Assembly (NCBI GenBank): GCA_934101795.1
Contig: CAKORY010000004.1
Location: 1 to 64,000 of the forward strand
Source: an uncultured Bacilli bacterium
GTDB lineage: Bacteria > Bacillota_I > Bacilli_A > RF39 > UBA660
Direction: 5' to 3'
DNA: 64,000 nucleotides
Shown: positions 7,395 to 15,442 of the stretch, one piece after another
Numbering within the stretch: the first letter of the stretch is position 1
Layout of the letters: each line of letters opens with the position of its first letter
Notes under the pieces: generated by a model
Told to the model about the DNA's origin: nothing
Database searches by the model: none
Seen by the model: only the letters and a program-made list of their open reading frames with translations
Made by a program: the position numbers and the translations under genes

Positions 7395-8811
7395 AGTTGT
7401 AGTTGGACTAGAAATGCACTGCGAACTTAAGAGTAATTCAAAAGTGTTCTCAAGTGCAGAAAACTCATATAATGAACTTGCTAATGCAAACGTTAGACCA
7501 GTTGATATGGCTTTTCCAGGAACTCTTCCAGTTGTAAATAAAGAATGCGTTAGAAAAGCTTTACTTATGAGTATGGTTTTGAATTGTAAACAACCTGAGT
7601 ATATGTATTTTGACCGTAAGAATTATTATTATCCAGATTTACCTAAAGGCTTTCAAATTACTCAAATGCATGATCCTGTTGGTGTAGATGGCAATATTAC
7701 AATTGAATGTGATGATTATGAAAAAAACGTACTTATTCATGATATTCATCTTGAAGAAGATGCTGCTAGTTTAGACCACTATTATGATACATCATTAATA
7801 GATTATAATAGAGCAGGGGTTCCACTTTTGGAACTTGTTACTGAACCTTGTTTAAGTTCTGCGGAAGAAGCTGTTGCATTTTTAGAAACAATGCGTAGAA
7901 TTTATCAATATTGTGGTGTTTCTGAAGCTGACACTAAAAAGGGACAAATTAGATGTGATGTTAATGTTTCTATTATGGAACCAGATGCTACTGAACTTGG
8001 TACTAAAGTTGAAATTAAAAATATAAATTCTTTTGGAAATGTTTATGATGCAATTATTTATGAAGTAAAAAGACAAAGTGAACTTAAAGATGCTGGAAGA
8101 TATGATGAAGTAGTTCAAGAAACAAGAAGATTTGATGAAGAAACTGGTACTACTATTCATATGCGTAGTAAAGTTGATGCAATTGATTATAAATATTTTG
8201 TTGAACCAAATATTCCTAAGTATAAAATTGATAAGAAGTGGCTTGATGAAATAAGAAAAGATATTCCAATGCTTCCTAGAGAAAGAAAAAATAAATATAT
8301 TAATGAATATGGTTTATCAGAATATGATGCTAATATAATAATAAAAGAAAAAGAATATGCTGATTATTTTGAAAAATGCATTAGTTTAGGAATGGATAAA
8401 AAACAAGCTGCTAATTGGTTAATAGTGCAAATAATTGCTTATTTAAATAAGTATGAAATTCCACTTCAAGATTTCTATTTAACTCCAGAATATTTAAATC
8501 AAATAATTTCTGAACTTGATAAAGGTACTATTTCTTCAAAACAAGCTAAAGAAATATTCTTTAAATCTTTAGAAGAAAATAAAGAACCTAAAAACTTTAT
8601 TAGTAAAGAAAATAGTCAAATAAGTGATATTAATACTTTAAATAATATTATAGATAATATTATAAGTAATAATATTAATCAAGTAAATGCTTATAAATCA
8701 GGTAAAACTAATTTATTTGATTACTTCGTAGGTCAAGTTATGAAAGAAACAAAAGGTAAAGCAAATCCTACGATTACAAAAGAAATATTAAAAGACAAGC
8801 TAGATAATTAA
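7384..8811 (+). CDS. gatB: Glutamyl/aspartyl-tRNA amidotransferase subunit B
   Basis: GatB phosphorylates the misacylated tRNA and completes transamidation. The 475 residues begin 'YKVVVGLEMHCELKSNSKVFS', matching the GatB signature, followed by 'DRKNYYYPDLPKGFQITQ' (~77-95) and the HLEEDA metal/ATP-site segment (~121-126). The C-terminal tRNA-binding YqeY/tail domain covers ~325-475 and is rich in Ile and Asn. It is the last gene of the T-box operon; the stop codon lies inside the terminator hairpin. Because an asnS gene is present, the main need for the complex is likely Gln-tRNA formation, unless glnS is also present elsewhere. Confidence 0.96.
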   Translation: MKYKVVVGLEMHCELKSNSKVFSSAENSYNELANANVRPVDMAFPGTLPVVNKECVRKALLMSMVLNCKQPEYMYFDRKNYYYPDLPKGFQITQMHDPVGVDGNITIECDDYEKNVLIHDIHLEEDAASLDHYYDTSLIDYNRAGVPLLELVTEPCLSSAEEAVAFLETMRRIYQYCGVSEADTKKGQIRCDVNVSIMEPDATELGTKVEIKNINSFGNVYDAIIYEVKRQSELKDAGRYDEVVQETRRFDEETGTTIHMRSKVDAIDYKYFVEPNIPKYKIDKKWLDEIRKDIPMLPRERKNKYINEYGLSEYDANIIIKEKEYADYFEKCISLGMDKKQAANWLIVQIIAYLNKYEIPLQDFYLTPEYLNQIISELDKGTISSKQAKEIFFKSLEENKEPKNFISKENSQISDINTLNNIIDNIISNNINQVNAYKSGKTNLFDYFVGQVMKETKGKANPTITKEILKDKLDN

Positions 8812-8828
8812 CACTAGCTTGTTTTTTT
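8795..8828 (+). terminator. Terminator of the aspS-gatCAB operon
   Basis: ACAAGCTAG (8795-8803) pairs with CTAGCTTGT (8814-8822), followed by a T7 run. The gatB stop codon sits in the loop. Confidence 0.9.
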
Positions 8829-8831
8829 ATA

Positions 8832-8860
8832 TTTACATATTACTTTTTTTGTAGTAAAAT
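8832..8860 (+). promoter_or_regulatory. Promoter of the first lectin-like surface protein gene
   Basis: TTTACA (8832-8837), 17-bp spacer, TAAAAT (8855-8860), 38 bases before the start codon. Confidence 0.6.
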
Positions 8861-8898
8861 ATATTTGAGAATAAAATATTTGCAAAGGATGGTTATAT

Positions 8899-10086
8899 AT
8901 GAAGAAACATATTAAATTATTAGTAGTACTAGGTATTATATTAGTGGGAAGTTTTAGTTTTTATTTATTTAAAGGTTATAAAAAAGATGCTTTAGTTTAT
9001 GAAAATAATAAAATAAAACCATCATCTAGTGGTATAGCAATGATGCTTGAAACAAGTGCAGGTTCAGGTAATTATGAAATGACTACAAGAAGTGAATGGC
9101 CAACAGAAGGTTATGTATTTAATGCAAATTTATCTAAATGTGAAAATGGTAGTGAGTTATCATGGGATAATGAAAATAAAAAGGTACTAATGAATGGCAA
9201 TAAATCAGATAAGTGTTATGTTTATTTTGATGTTTATGTTAAACCAAGATTTGATCAATCATGCAATGATAATACATTAGCATGTCATACAGCAAAATTA
9301 TATACAGGTACTCAAGGGGCTAACAATATTTATTATCATGATGCAAGCCTAACAAATGGGGCTGGAGATAATTCATACAGATTTGCAGGAGCAAGTGATG
9401 CAGTGAATAACTATGTATGTTTCGGGTCAAGTACAACACCATGCCCAGCAGATAATCTATATAGAATAATCGGAGTATTTGGAGATAAAGTAAAACTAAT
9501 CAAGTCAACATCTGTAGGAAATAAAACATGGGATAGTAATACTAAGAATACATGGTCAACATCAAGTCTAAATACATATTTAAATAATGAATTTATAAAT
9601 ACATTTGATGAAACAACAAAAGGTAAAATAGCAGATACAACATGGAAGGTTGGAGGAAATAAAAATGATAACATATCTAAGCAACCAGCCAAAATAGCAT
9701 ATCAAAATGAAGTAGTAAAACCAGTACCAGGTTCAACATCAAATGGAGAAACAGAACATCCTGCAAAAATAGGCTTAATGTATGCAAGTGACTATGGATT
9801 TGCAGCAGCCCAAAGTGCATGGACAACTAATCTATATGATTATGATGGCGCAGCCATCAAAAGTGCAAATTGGATGTATTTAGGGTCACATGAATGGACA
9901 ATTTCCCGTAATGCGGACTATTCGAACAGTGCTTTCAATGTGAATAAAAGTGGCTTTGTCGCAGGCTACGACAACTTCAACCTCGTGACGATTGCGCACG
10001 GAGTCCGGCCAGTCTTCAGTCTCACATCTTCCGTGAACTATGCATCGGGAAGTGGCTCTGCCACTGATCCGATTTTGGTAAACTAG
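8899..10086 (+). CDS. Membrane-anchored surface protein with C-type-lectin-like variable C-terminus (copy 1)
   Basis: The 395 residues start with a basic N-terminus and one hydrophobic segment (~6-25), consistent with a signal anchor. A short beta-rich domain (~40-115) with paired Cys follows. The main domain starts at 'YTGTQGANNIYYHDASL' (~136) and runs through 'NLYRIIGVFGDKVKLIK' and 'TTWKVGG' to a lectin-like end with W-T-I-S-R (~335), 'GVRPVF' (~372) and a final 'GSGSATDPI'. This W..R..GVRPV layout is that of DGR-type variable proteins. The last ~190 bases are strikingly GC-rich (35 of 60 bases in 9961-10020), unlike the rest of the gene. Two homologues lie at 33479 and 63456. The ligand is unknown. 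Confidence 0.75.
   Translation: MKKHIKLLVVLGIILVGSFSFYLFKGYKKDALVYENNKIKPSSSGIAMMLETSAGSGNYEMTTRSEWPTEGYVFNANLSKCENGSELSWDNENKKVLMNGNKSDKCYVYFDVYVKPRFDQSCNDNTLACHTAKLYTGTQGANNIYYHDASLTNGAGDNSYRFAGASDAVNNYVCFGSSTTPCPADNLYRIIGVFGDKVKLIKSTSVGNKTWDSNTKNTWSTSSLNTYLNNEFINTFDETTKGKIADTTWKVGGNKNDNISKQPAKIAYQNEVVKPVPGSTSNGETEHPAKIGLMYASDYGFAAAQSAWTTNLYDYDGAAIKSANWMYLGSHEWTISRNADYSNSAFNVNKSGFVAGYDNFNLVTIAHGVRPVFSLTSSVNYASGSGSATDPILVN
9895..10083 (+). other. GC-rich candidate variable region (VR1) of the lectin-like domain
   Basis: The DNA changes from AT-rich to GC-rich at the TGG codon of W-T-I-S-R. Between the fixed anchors 'CGTAATGCGGAC' and 'GTCCGGCCAGTCTTC' the codons are mostly NNC or NNT (20 of 27 from TAT to CAC), as expected from AAC/AAT codons randomised in the first two positions. 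The same region in the homologues at 33482-33658 and 63459-63644 has different residues between shared anchors. No template repeat or reverse transcriptase is in the window, so the DGR reading is inference. Confidence 0.5.
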
Positions 10087-10096
10087 GATCGGACAT

Positions 10097-10129
10097 GCCT
10101 GTCTAGCGCGTCCGCGTGCTAGGTCAGGC
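10097..10129 (+). repeat. GC-rich imperfect hairpin just after VR1
   Basis: GCCTG (10097-10101) and CTAGCGCG (10103-10110) pair with CGC (10113-10115), GCTAG (10118-10122) and CAGGC (10125-10129). DGR target sites often carry a hairpin at this place. The GC-rich DNA continues without an obvious gene to about 10230, where a second, weaker CTGCC/GGCAG inverted repeat is seen. Confidence 0.5.
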
Positions 10130-10249
10130 CGGGTGCAAAATAAATGCAAAGTGAAGAAATTGGCGTGGTGGAAGACCCTAACTGCCGAGTCTCGTGTTTT
10201 GTGCGAAGTGAGGCAGCGGCGCCGAGTTATCAATAAAAAAAGGAGGATT

Positions 10250-10696
10250 ATGAAAAAGAAAATAATAATTGTTTTACTTGTAATTGGGGTAATTATAATA
10301 TCTATGCTACTTGGTATGAGTGCTGCTGGATATTTTACTAAACCTAAAGCTGTAGCTCAAGGTATTGTAGTATCTAAATCTAAAAATGAAAGTAGACTAC
10401 TTACTAGTTATGATGATTATACTAAACTTATGAATGAATATGGTACTAGTGAATTTACATTACTTACTAATAATAGTTTTGAAAAGAATGATTATATCGT
10501 AGATTTTGTTAAATATAAAGATAGTCTAGAAATTAAGAATATTAATTTAGAAATAAATGATGATGGTGTTAAAATAATATATGATGTAAATAAAGAAATT
10601 AAAAATAGTAGTAAATATTTAATGTATTTTATACCTATAGAAAAGGGTACATTAGATAATTTGAAAGTAACTAGTCAAGTTTTTAATGAAAAATAA
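10250..10696 (+). CDS. Small membrane-anchored protein of unknown function
   Basis: The start is ATG 10250, with a perfect AGGAGG at 10241-10246. An in-frame ATG further upstream (10133) would run through the GC-rich non-coding stretch and is rejected. The 148 residues begin with a Lys-rich N-terminus and a hydrophobic helix (~4-25, 'IIIVLLVIGVIIISMLLGM') followed by a soluble exported domain with no motif that I recognise. AT-rich codon use returns to the chromosomal norm exactly at this gene. It lies directly behind the lectin-like gene and may be co-transcribed with it. Confidence 0.75.
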   Translation: MKKKIIIVLLVIGVIIISMLLGMSAAGYFTKPKAVAQGIVVSKSKNESRLLTSYDDYTKLMNEYGTSEFTLLTNNSFEKNDYIVDFVKYKDSLEIKNINLEINDDGVKIIYDVNKEIKNSSKYLMYFIPIEKGTLDNLKVTSQVFNEK

Positions 10697-10743
10697 ATGT
10701 GAAACAAAATAGAAAAATTAGTTAAAAATGTTTCACATTTTTT
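10695..10743 (+). terminator. Terminator after the small membrane protein
   Basis: AAATGTGAAAC (10695-10705) pairs with GTTTCACATTT (10730-10740), followed by T-rich sequence. The 11-bp stem has a long AT-rich loop. Confidence 0.8.
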
Positions 10744-10750
10744 CTTTGTG

Positions 10751-10759
10751 TGATATAAT
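10751..10759 (+). promoter_or_regulatory. Extended -10 promoter of the HerA-like gene
   Basis: TGa-TATAAT (10751-10759), 28 bases before the ATG at 10788. Confidence 0.6.
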
Positions 10760-10787
10760 TTAGATATACTAAAGGGATGTGTGATAT

Positions 10788-12653
10788 ATGTTTGGTAGAA
10801 TATTATATATTGGTGAGTCTGAAGCTCATGTAGAAAACTTAATTAAAGATGCTAATAGTGCTGATTTAATGAATGTTAATGTTATATTTGAAGATAGTAA
10901 AGGTACTATACTTGGTGAAGTTGAAGAATTAAATGAAAATATAATTAAAATAAGATTTTTAGGGGAATATATAAATGGTAAATATGTTAATGGGGTACTT
11001 AGAAAACCTTTATTAAATTCTAGGATAAGAATGATTAATAAAGAAGAGTTAACTGAACTTGTTGGTACTTATAGTGCATCTAGTTTCATTCTAGGTGAAA
11101 GTGCAATATATAAAGGTTTTAATATTCATCCAAGTATCAATAGTTTATTTTCTAACCATTTAGCTATCTTTGGTAATAGTGGTTCTGGTAAGTCATGTGG
11201 AGTTGCTAGAATAGTACAAAATTTATTTTCTAGTATGTTTCAAGTTCAATATAATGCTAATATATTTATATTTGATGCTTTCGGAGAATATAAGAATGCT
11301 TTTGGTAAATTAAATGAAATAAATAATAATTATTCATATAAATTTATTACAAGTAATCCAGTTGATAAAACAGATAAATTATTACAAATACCTGTTAGTT
11401 TATTAACACTTGATGATATGGCACTTTTGCTTCAAGCAGATAAACATGCTCAACTACCAATCATTGAAAATACTATTAAGTTAGCTAAAATATTTGCAAC
11501 TAATAGTGATGAAGCCAATAACTATAAAAATCATTTAATAGCTAAAGCTTTACTTGCTGTTTTGTTTAGTAATGAAACAATATCTAGTAAGAAAAATGAA
11601 ATATTTACAATACTTGAGGTATGTAATACTAAAGAATTTAACTTTGATAGTGTTATTCCTGGTCTTGGTTATACGAGAACATTAAGTGAATGTTTTGAAA
11701 TAGATTCCAATGGTAATTTTGGAGAATCAGTTTTAATAACTAATTATATTCTAAGTAAAATAAATGAAGATCTTGATAGTATTAAAGCTCCGGAAGAAGC
11801 GAGTTATGGTCTTAAAGATTTTGCCAAAGCTATGGAATTTACTTTAATTAGTGAAGGGTTTCAACATAATCAAAACTTGCATGATGATGCTGTAATACTT
11901 CGCGTTAGACTTAATGCTATTATTAATAGTAAAACTGGAACATTTTTTACAAAAGAATATATGCCAATTAATGAGTTTGTAGAAAGTTTAATAGATAATG
12001 ATGGAAAGAAAGCTCAAATAATAAATATAAATCTTGAAGATGTAGATGATATATATGCTAAAGTAATTGTTAAGATATTTTCTAAGATGTTATTTGACTT
12101 TTCTAAAGCTAGTAAAAAAAGAGCATCTATGCCATTTCATTTATTTTTAGAAGAAGCTCATAGATATATTCAAAAAGATAATGATACATTCTTACTTGGT
12201 TATAATATATTTGATAGAATTGCTAAAGAAGGTCGTAAATATGGTGTTATTCTTGATATAATTAGTCAAAGACCTGTAGAAATAAGTGATACTGTTATTG
12301 CCCAATGTAATAATTTTCTTATCTTTAAAATGACACATCCACTTGATATTAAATATATCGGGGAAATGCTTCCGAATATTAGTCAAGATATTTTGGATAA
12401 ACAAAAGATACTTCAACCAGGTATGTGTGTATGTTTTGGTTCAGCCTTTAAAATACCTATGATTGTTAAACTTGAAATGCCAAATCCAATGCCTTATAGT
12501 AGTAATTGTGATGTAAGTGGATGTTGGAAAATGGAAGATGGAAATAATGTTACTTTTGGAAATAGAACTATAAGAAGTGAAGAAAAAAAAGATGATGATT
12601 TTAAGCTAGAAACTGGCGATTTAAATATGCAAGATGCTGAATATTTTGCTTAA
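10788..12653 (+). CDS. HerA/DUF87-type hexameric ATPase
   Basis: The 621 residues start with a HAS-barrel-like N-terminal beta domain (~1-115) and contain the Walker A motif 'GNSGSGKS' (~131-138) and Walker B 'FHLFLEEAHRYI' (~445), followed by 'GRKYGVILDIISQRP' (~480), a typical HerA sensor segment. HerA-type ATPases pump DNA, often with the nuclease NurA or with defence partners, but neither a NurA nor a SIR2-type gene adjoins it here. It stands alone with its own promoter. The role could be DNA repair or phage defence; the sequence does not decide. Confidence 0.85.
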   Translation: MFGRILYIGESEAHVENLIKDANSADLMNVNVIFEDSKGTILGEVEELNENIIKIRFLGEYINGKYVNGVLRKPLLNSRIRMINKEELTELVGTYSASSFILGESAIYKGFNIHPSINSLFSNHLAIFGNSGSGKSCGVARIVQNLFSSMFQVQYNANIFIFDAFGEYKNAFGKLNEINNNYSYKFITSNPVDKTDKLLQIPVSLLTLDDMALLLQADKHAQLPIIENTIKLAKIFATNSDEANNYKNHLIAKALLAVLFSNETISSKKNEIFTILEVCNTKEFNFDSVIPGLGYTRTLSECFEIDSNGNFGESVLITNYILSKINEDLDSIKAPEEASYGLKDFAKAMEFTLISEGFQHNQNLHDDAVILRVRLNAIINSKTGTFFTKEYMPINEFVESLIDNDGKKAQIININLEDVDDIYAKVIVKIFSKMLFDFSKASKKRASMPFHLFLEEAHRYIQKDNDTFLLGYNIFDRIAKEGRKYGVILDIISQRPVEISDTVIAQCNNFLIFKMTHPLDIKYIGEMLPNISQDILDKQKILQPGMCVCFGSAFKIPMIVKLEMPNPMPYSSNCDVSGCWKMEDGNNVTFGNRTIRSEEKKDDDFKLETGDLNMQDAEYFA

Positions 12654-12666
12654 TATATAGATATTA

Positions 12667-12689
12667 GCTGCATGTAAGTGCTGCTTTTT
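12667..12689 (+). terminator. Weak terminator after the HerA-like gene
   Basis: GCTGCA (12667-12672) pairs with TGCTGC (12679-12684) with one T-T mismatch, followed by TTTTT. Confidence 0.45.
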
Positions 12690-12700
12690 CTATACAAAAT

Positions 12701-12729
12701 TTGCATTTTAGAGGAATTTATGTTATAAT
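12701..12729 (+). promoter_or_regulatory. Promoter of the glucosaminidase-like gene
   Basis: TTGCAT (12701-12706), 17-bp spacer, TGt-TATAAT (-10 at 12724-12729). It overlaps an in-frame TTG at 12701, so translation starts further down at ATG 12767. Confidence 0.75.
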
Positions 12730-12766
12730 ATATAACATATTATTTAAAAGGAGAGTATTTAAATAT

Positions 12767-13579
12767 ATGAAAGAATATGTGCAGACCAATAGAAATAAAA
12801 TACTAATTTTTATTGGGGTATTAATTGGAGTAGTAATATTACTTATGCCAACTGATACAAAAAATCTAGAAGTAGAGTATAATACTAATCCAAAAGTTGC
12901 TTTAGATAGTAAAAAAGAAATAACTATGGAAGAAAAAATAGAACTATCATTAAATGAAAAAAGTGATACAATTAAATTTTTAGCTAATACCTTTTTAATA
13001 GATGAAGAGATTTTAAGAAATAAATTAGAAAATAATTATGAAAAATTAGATTATTTAGATAACATGGATAGTTTTGATAAGATTGTACTTGATTATTTAC
13101 TTATGCTTGAAGAGAGTGAAAAAGAGTTATTTAATAATAAAAGAATATCTAATCAAATGGATAAAGATTATATAGTTAAGACATTAAAGTATTTTAGTGA
13201 TATGTATGCAAATGTTGATTTTGGAATTGCTGCTGGTATTGCTAATGTTGAATCAGGTTATACTTCTAAGAATATGTTAAGTAAAAATAATATCTTTGGT
13301 GGTATGTATAATGGTGGTTTAATTAGCTATAAAACTATTGAGTATGGCATATTAAAATATGTAATTCTTCTTAGTGAGGGATATTTTGGTAAAGGTCTTG
13401 TTACTATTGAAGATATAGGTAGAGTGTATAATCCAACTTTTGAAAGTGGTATTAAAATAGCTAAACCTGCTTGGGTTTACAATGTTACTAAATCAATGGA
13501 ATTATTTGCTGATATACAAGAAGTTGACACAACTGATCTAATTAATCTTAAAAATGATATAGATATATTGGCAAAATAA
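12767..13579 (+). CDS. Membrane-anchored glucosaminidase/lysozyme-like protein
   Basis: The start is ATG 12767 with AAGGAG at 12748-12753 and a slightly long gap. The 270 residues have a basic N-terminus, a single membrane helix (~11-29) and an extracellular part. The C-terminal half (~145-250) has 'GIAAGIANVESGY', 'NNIFGGMYNGGLISYKT' and 'VYNPTFESG', the layout of GH73-type N-acetylglucosaminidases with the catalytic Glu in 'ANVESGY'. It would trim peptidoglycan outside the membrane, which suggests that the organism has a cell wall. The substrate is inferred from the fold pattern only. It is followed directly by a separate ncRNA promoter. Confidence 0.7.
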   Translation: MKEYVQTNRNKILIFIGVLIGVVILLMPTDTKNLEVEYNTNPKVALDSKKEITMEEKIELSLNEKSDTIKFLANTFLIDEEILRNKLENNYEKLDYLDNMDSFDKIVLDYLLMLEESEKELFNNKRISNQMDKDYIVKTLKYFSDMYANVDFGIAAGIANVESGYTSKNMLSKNNIFGGMYNGGLISYKTIEYGILKYVILLSEGYFGKGLVTIEDIGRVYNPTFESGIKIAKPAWVYNVTKSMELFADIQEVDTTDLINLKNDIDILAK

Positions 13580-13596
13580 AATTATTTTGATATAAT
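13568..13596 (+). promoter_or_regulatory. Promoter of the ncRNA upstream of tcdA
   Basis: TTGGCA (13568-13573), 17-bp spacer, TGa-TATAAT (-10 at 13591-13596). The expected start at about 13603 coincides with the first base of the RNA closing stem. Confidence 0.8.
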
Positions 13597-13602
13597 TAAA
13601 GT

Positions 13603-13782
13603 ACCTAAAGGGTAAATGTCTATGTCTATATAAAACCGACTAGATAGATGATAAGGGAATCTAATTGAATTATGGTGTAGAAGACTTAACCATTAAGTGA
13701 GTAAGGATCCTAAAATAGTTCATGTGATGCCCACCTCGCGGAGAGCGGGTTTTTATCAATGCAGGACACCTTTGGGTTTTAT
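13603..13782 (+). ncRNA. ssrS: Structured ~180-nt RNA, probable 6S RNA
   Basis: The RNA begins at the predicted start site with ACCTAAAGG (13603-13611), which pairs with CCTTTGGGT (13769-13777) at the 3' end just before a T-rich run. A second long-range pairing joins ATAAAACCG (13629-13637 region) with CGGGTTTTTAT (13746-13756 region), and the centre is open with small hairpins such as ACTTAA/TTAAGT (13684-13698). A rod with a large central bubble and this length fits 6S RNA, which mimics an open promoter and sequesters sigma-A RNA polymerase. In B. subtilis a 6S RNA gene lies by yrvM (tcdA) and rarA, as here. No covariance search was possible. Confidence 0.55.
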
Positions 13783-13795
13783 TTTGGAGGAATTT

Positions 13796-14464
13796 ATGTT
13801 TGATAGATTGAAATTATTAATTGGAGAAGAAGCCTTAGAAAAATTAAGTAAAGTTAAGATATTACTTGTTGGTGTTGGTGGTGTTGGTGGGACTTGTCTT
13901 GAAGCTTTAGTTAGAAGTGGAGTACAAAATATTACTATCATAGATGGGGATAATTTTCAAATTAGTAATTTAAATAGACAAATACTAGCTACTTTGTGTG
14001 ATATAGACAAACCTAAAGTAGAAGTTGCAATAAAAAGAATGTTAAGTATAAATAATAAATTAAATATTACTGGTAAAAATATTTATTTAAATGAAGAAAA
14101 TATAAGTTCTTTAGATAAAACAGATTTTATAATAGATGCTTGTGATGATGTTAAAGCAAAACTCAGTTTAATGAAATATGCTGAAGAAAATAATATACAT
14201 TTAATTAGTTCAATGGGTACTGGTAAAAGACTTAATCCAAGTGATGTAATAATAACTAGACTTGATAAAACTAGTAATGATCCTTTAGCTAAGAAAATAA
14301 GATATGAAGCTAGAAAATTAGGCTTAAATTTAAAAATACCTGTTGTTTGTTCGAAGGAGGAAACTATAAGCAAGGATAGAGTAGTTGCATCAAGTATATT
14401 TGTTCCATCAACCGCAGGTTTATATATTGCTCATTATATAATAGAAAAAGTAATCAATTCATGA
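13796..14464 (+). CDS. tcdA: tRNA threonylcarbamoyladenosine dehydratase (ThiF/E1-like)
   Basis: TcdA uses ATP to cyclise t6A37 of tRNAs to ct6A. The start is ATG 13796 with GGAGG at 13786-13790; an upstream in-frame start at 13697 would lie in the ncRNA. The 222 residues contain the E1-type nucleotide loop 'GVGGVGGTCLEALVRSGV' (~21-38), 'DGDNFQISNLNRQILA' (~43-58), 'DACDDVKAKLSL' (~112) and 'SSMGTGKRLNPSDV' (~135). It is slightly shorter than the E. coli homologue. It is convergent with gpsA and shares a two-way terminator with it. Confidence 0.9.
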   Translation: MFDRLKLLIGEEALEKLSKVKILLVGVGGVGGTCLEALVRSGVQNITIIDGDNFQISNLNRQILATLCDIDKPKVEVAIKRMLSINNKLNITGKNIYLNEENISSLDKTDFIIDACDDVKAKLSLMKYAEENNIHLISSMGTGKRLNPSDVIITRLDKTSNDPLAKKIRYEARKLGLNLKIPVVCSKEETISKDRVVASSIFVPSTAGLYIAHYIIEKVINS

Positions 14465-14474
14465 TTACTTTTTT
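14445..14474. terminator. Bidirectional terminator between tcdA and gpsA
   Basis: AAAAAGTAATC (14445-14455) pairs with GATTACTTTTTT (14463-14474). It contains both stop codons. Confidence 0.85.
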
Positions 14475-15442
14475 GTTATTAAGAAAGATGCAAGTGTATT
14501 AGGATTTTCTTCATTATAAACTATATTATATATTGTGGTTATTAAATCTATTGGAGTTCCATGTTTATTTAACATTTTATATATCACTTCAAGAGTATTA
14601 TAACCCTCTACAGTATTATTTATTAAATATTCCTTTATTTTTTTAGGATCTTTAGTACTTCCAATGGTGTAACCAAAACTAAAGTTTCGACTTTTAGTAC
14701 TTGTACATGTTAGCATTAAATCTCCGATGCCGGCATAAGATAATATTGTTTTAGGTTTACCACCAAATATTTTGATAATATCTTTTATATCGTGAAGGGA
14801 CTCGTTTATTAAAAAAGCTTGTGTTGAGTTACTATAACCAAGACCAGATAATATACCTGATGCTATAGCAATAACATTTTTGATTGCACCACACATTTGA
14901 ATACCAGTCATGTCCTTAGATGGTCTTAATTTAAGTGTATCATTAGCTAGAGTATTTGATACATATTCTTTTGCTTTATCACTTTTGGAAGCAAGAGCTA
15001 ATGCTACTGGCTCATTATTTATGATATCAACTGCAAATGTTGGTCCAGAAATAACTGCTATATTTTTAGTCTTTAAATTATCCTTTACTATATTTGATAA
15101 AAGTTCTTCACGAGATTCTTCAATACCTTTAGATGCTATACATACTGGTACTTCTGGATTATAGTATTCTTTCATTTTTTGGGTTATAATATCAACATAT
15201 TTACTTGCAGTTATAATATATATTAGCTTTGCATCTTTTAAGGTGTCTTCTAAAGAAGTAGAAACTTTAATATTTTTAGGTATTTCTGTATCATATATTG
15301 ATGCAACTTTTTTAGTTTTTTTAAATTCTTCATACTTTGCATCTGTTTCTGTCCATATCATTATTTGATTCTTTTCTTTTTTTGCTAACATTTTACTTAT
15401 TGCTAAGCTATATATTCCAAGTCCAATTACACTTATTTTCAT
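14465..15442 (-). CDS. gpsA: Glycerol-3-phosphate dehydrogenase [NAD(P)+]
   Basis: GpsA reduces dihydroxyacetone phosphate to sn-glycerol 3-phosphate for phospholipid synthesis. The 325 residues are normal. The N-terminal Rossmann loop reads 'VIGLGIYSLAISKML', where the usual GxGxxG/A third glycine is Ser. Downstream are 'ASKGIEE', 'SGPTFAVDI' (~140), the catalytic-Lys segment 'CGAIKNVIAIASGI' (~186-200) and 'YAGIGDLMLTCTS' (~246). It overlaps rarA by 4 bases, so the two are co-transcribed from the rarA promoter. Confidence 0.93.
   Translation of the reverse strand: MKISVIGLGIYSLAISKMLAKKEKNQIMIWTETDAKYEEFKKTKKVASIYDTEIPKNIKVSTSLEDTLKDAKLIYIITASKYVDIITQKMKEYYNPEVPVCIASKGIEESREELLSNIVKDNLKTKNIAVISGPTFAVDIINNEPVALALASKSDKAKEYVSNTLANDTLKLRPSKDMTGIQMCGAIKNVIAIASGILSGLGYSNSTQAFLINESLHDIKDIIKIFGGKPKTILSYAGIGDLMLTCTSTKSRNFSFGYTIGSTKDPKKIKEYLINNTVEGYNTLEVIYKMLNKHGTPIDLITTIYNIVYNEENPNTLASFLITKK

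Noticed and set aside
9886..10233. Long reading frame on the minus strand opposite VR1
   Set aside because: It is open only because this region is GC-rich; it has no ribosome-binding site and lies opposite a family-conserved coding end.
8899..10240. A complete diversity-generating retroelement in this window
   Set aside because: No protein with a reverse transcriptase pattern and no second copy of a VR in non-coding DNA was found, so only targets can be proposed.
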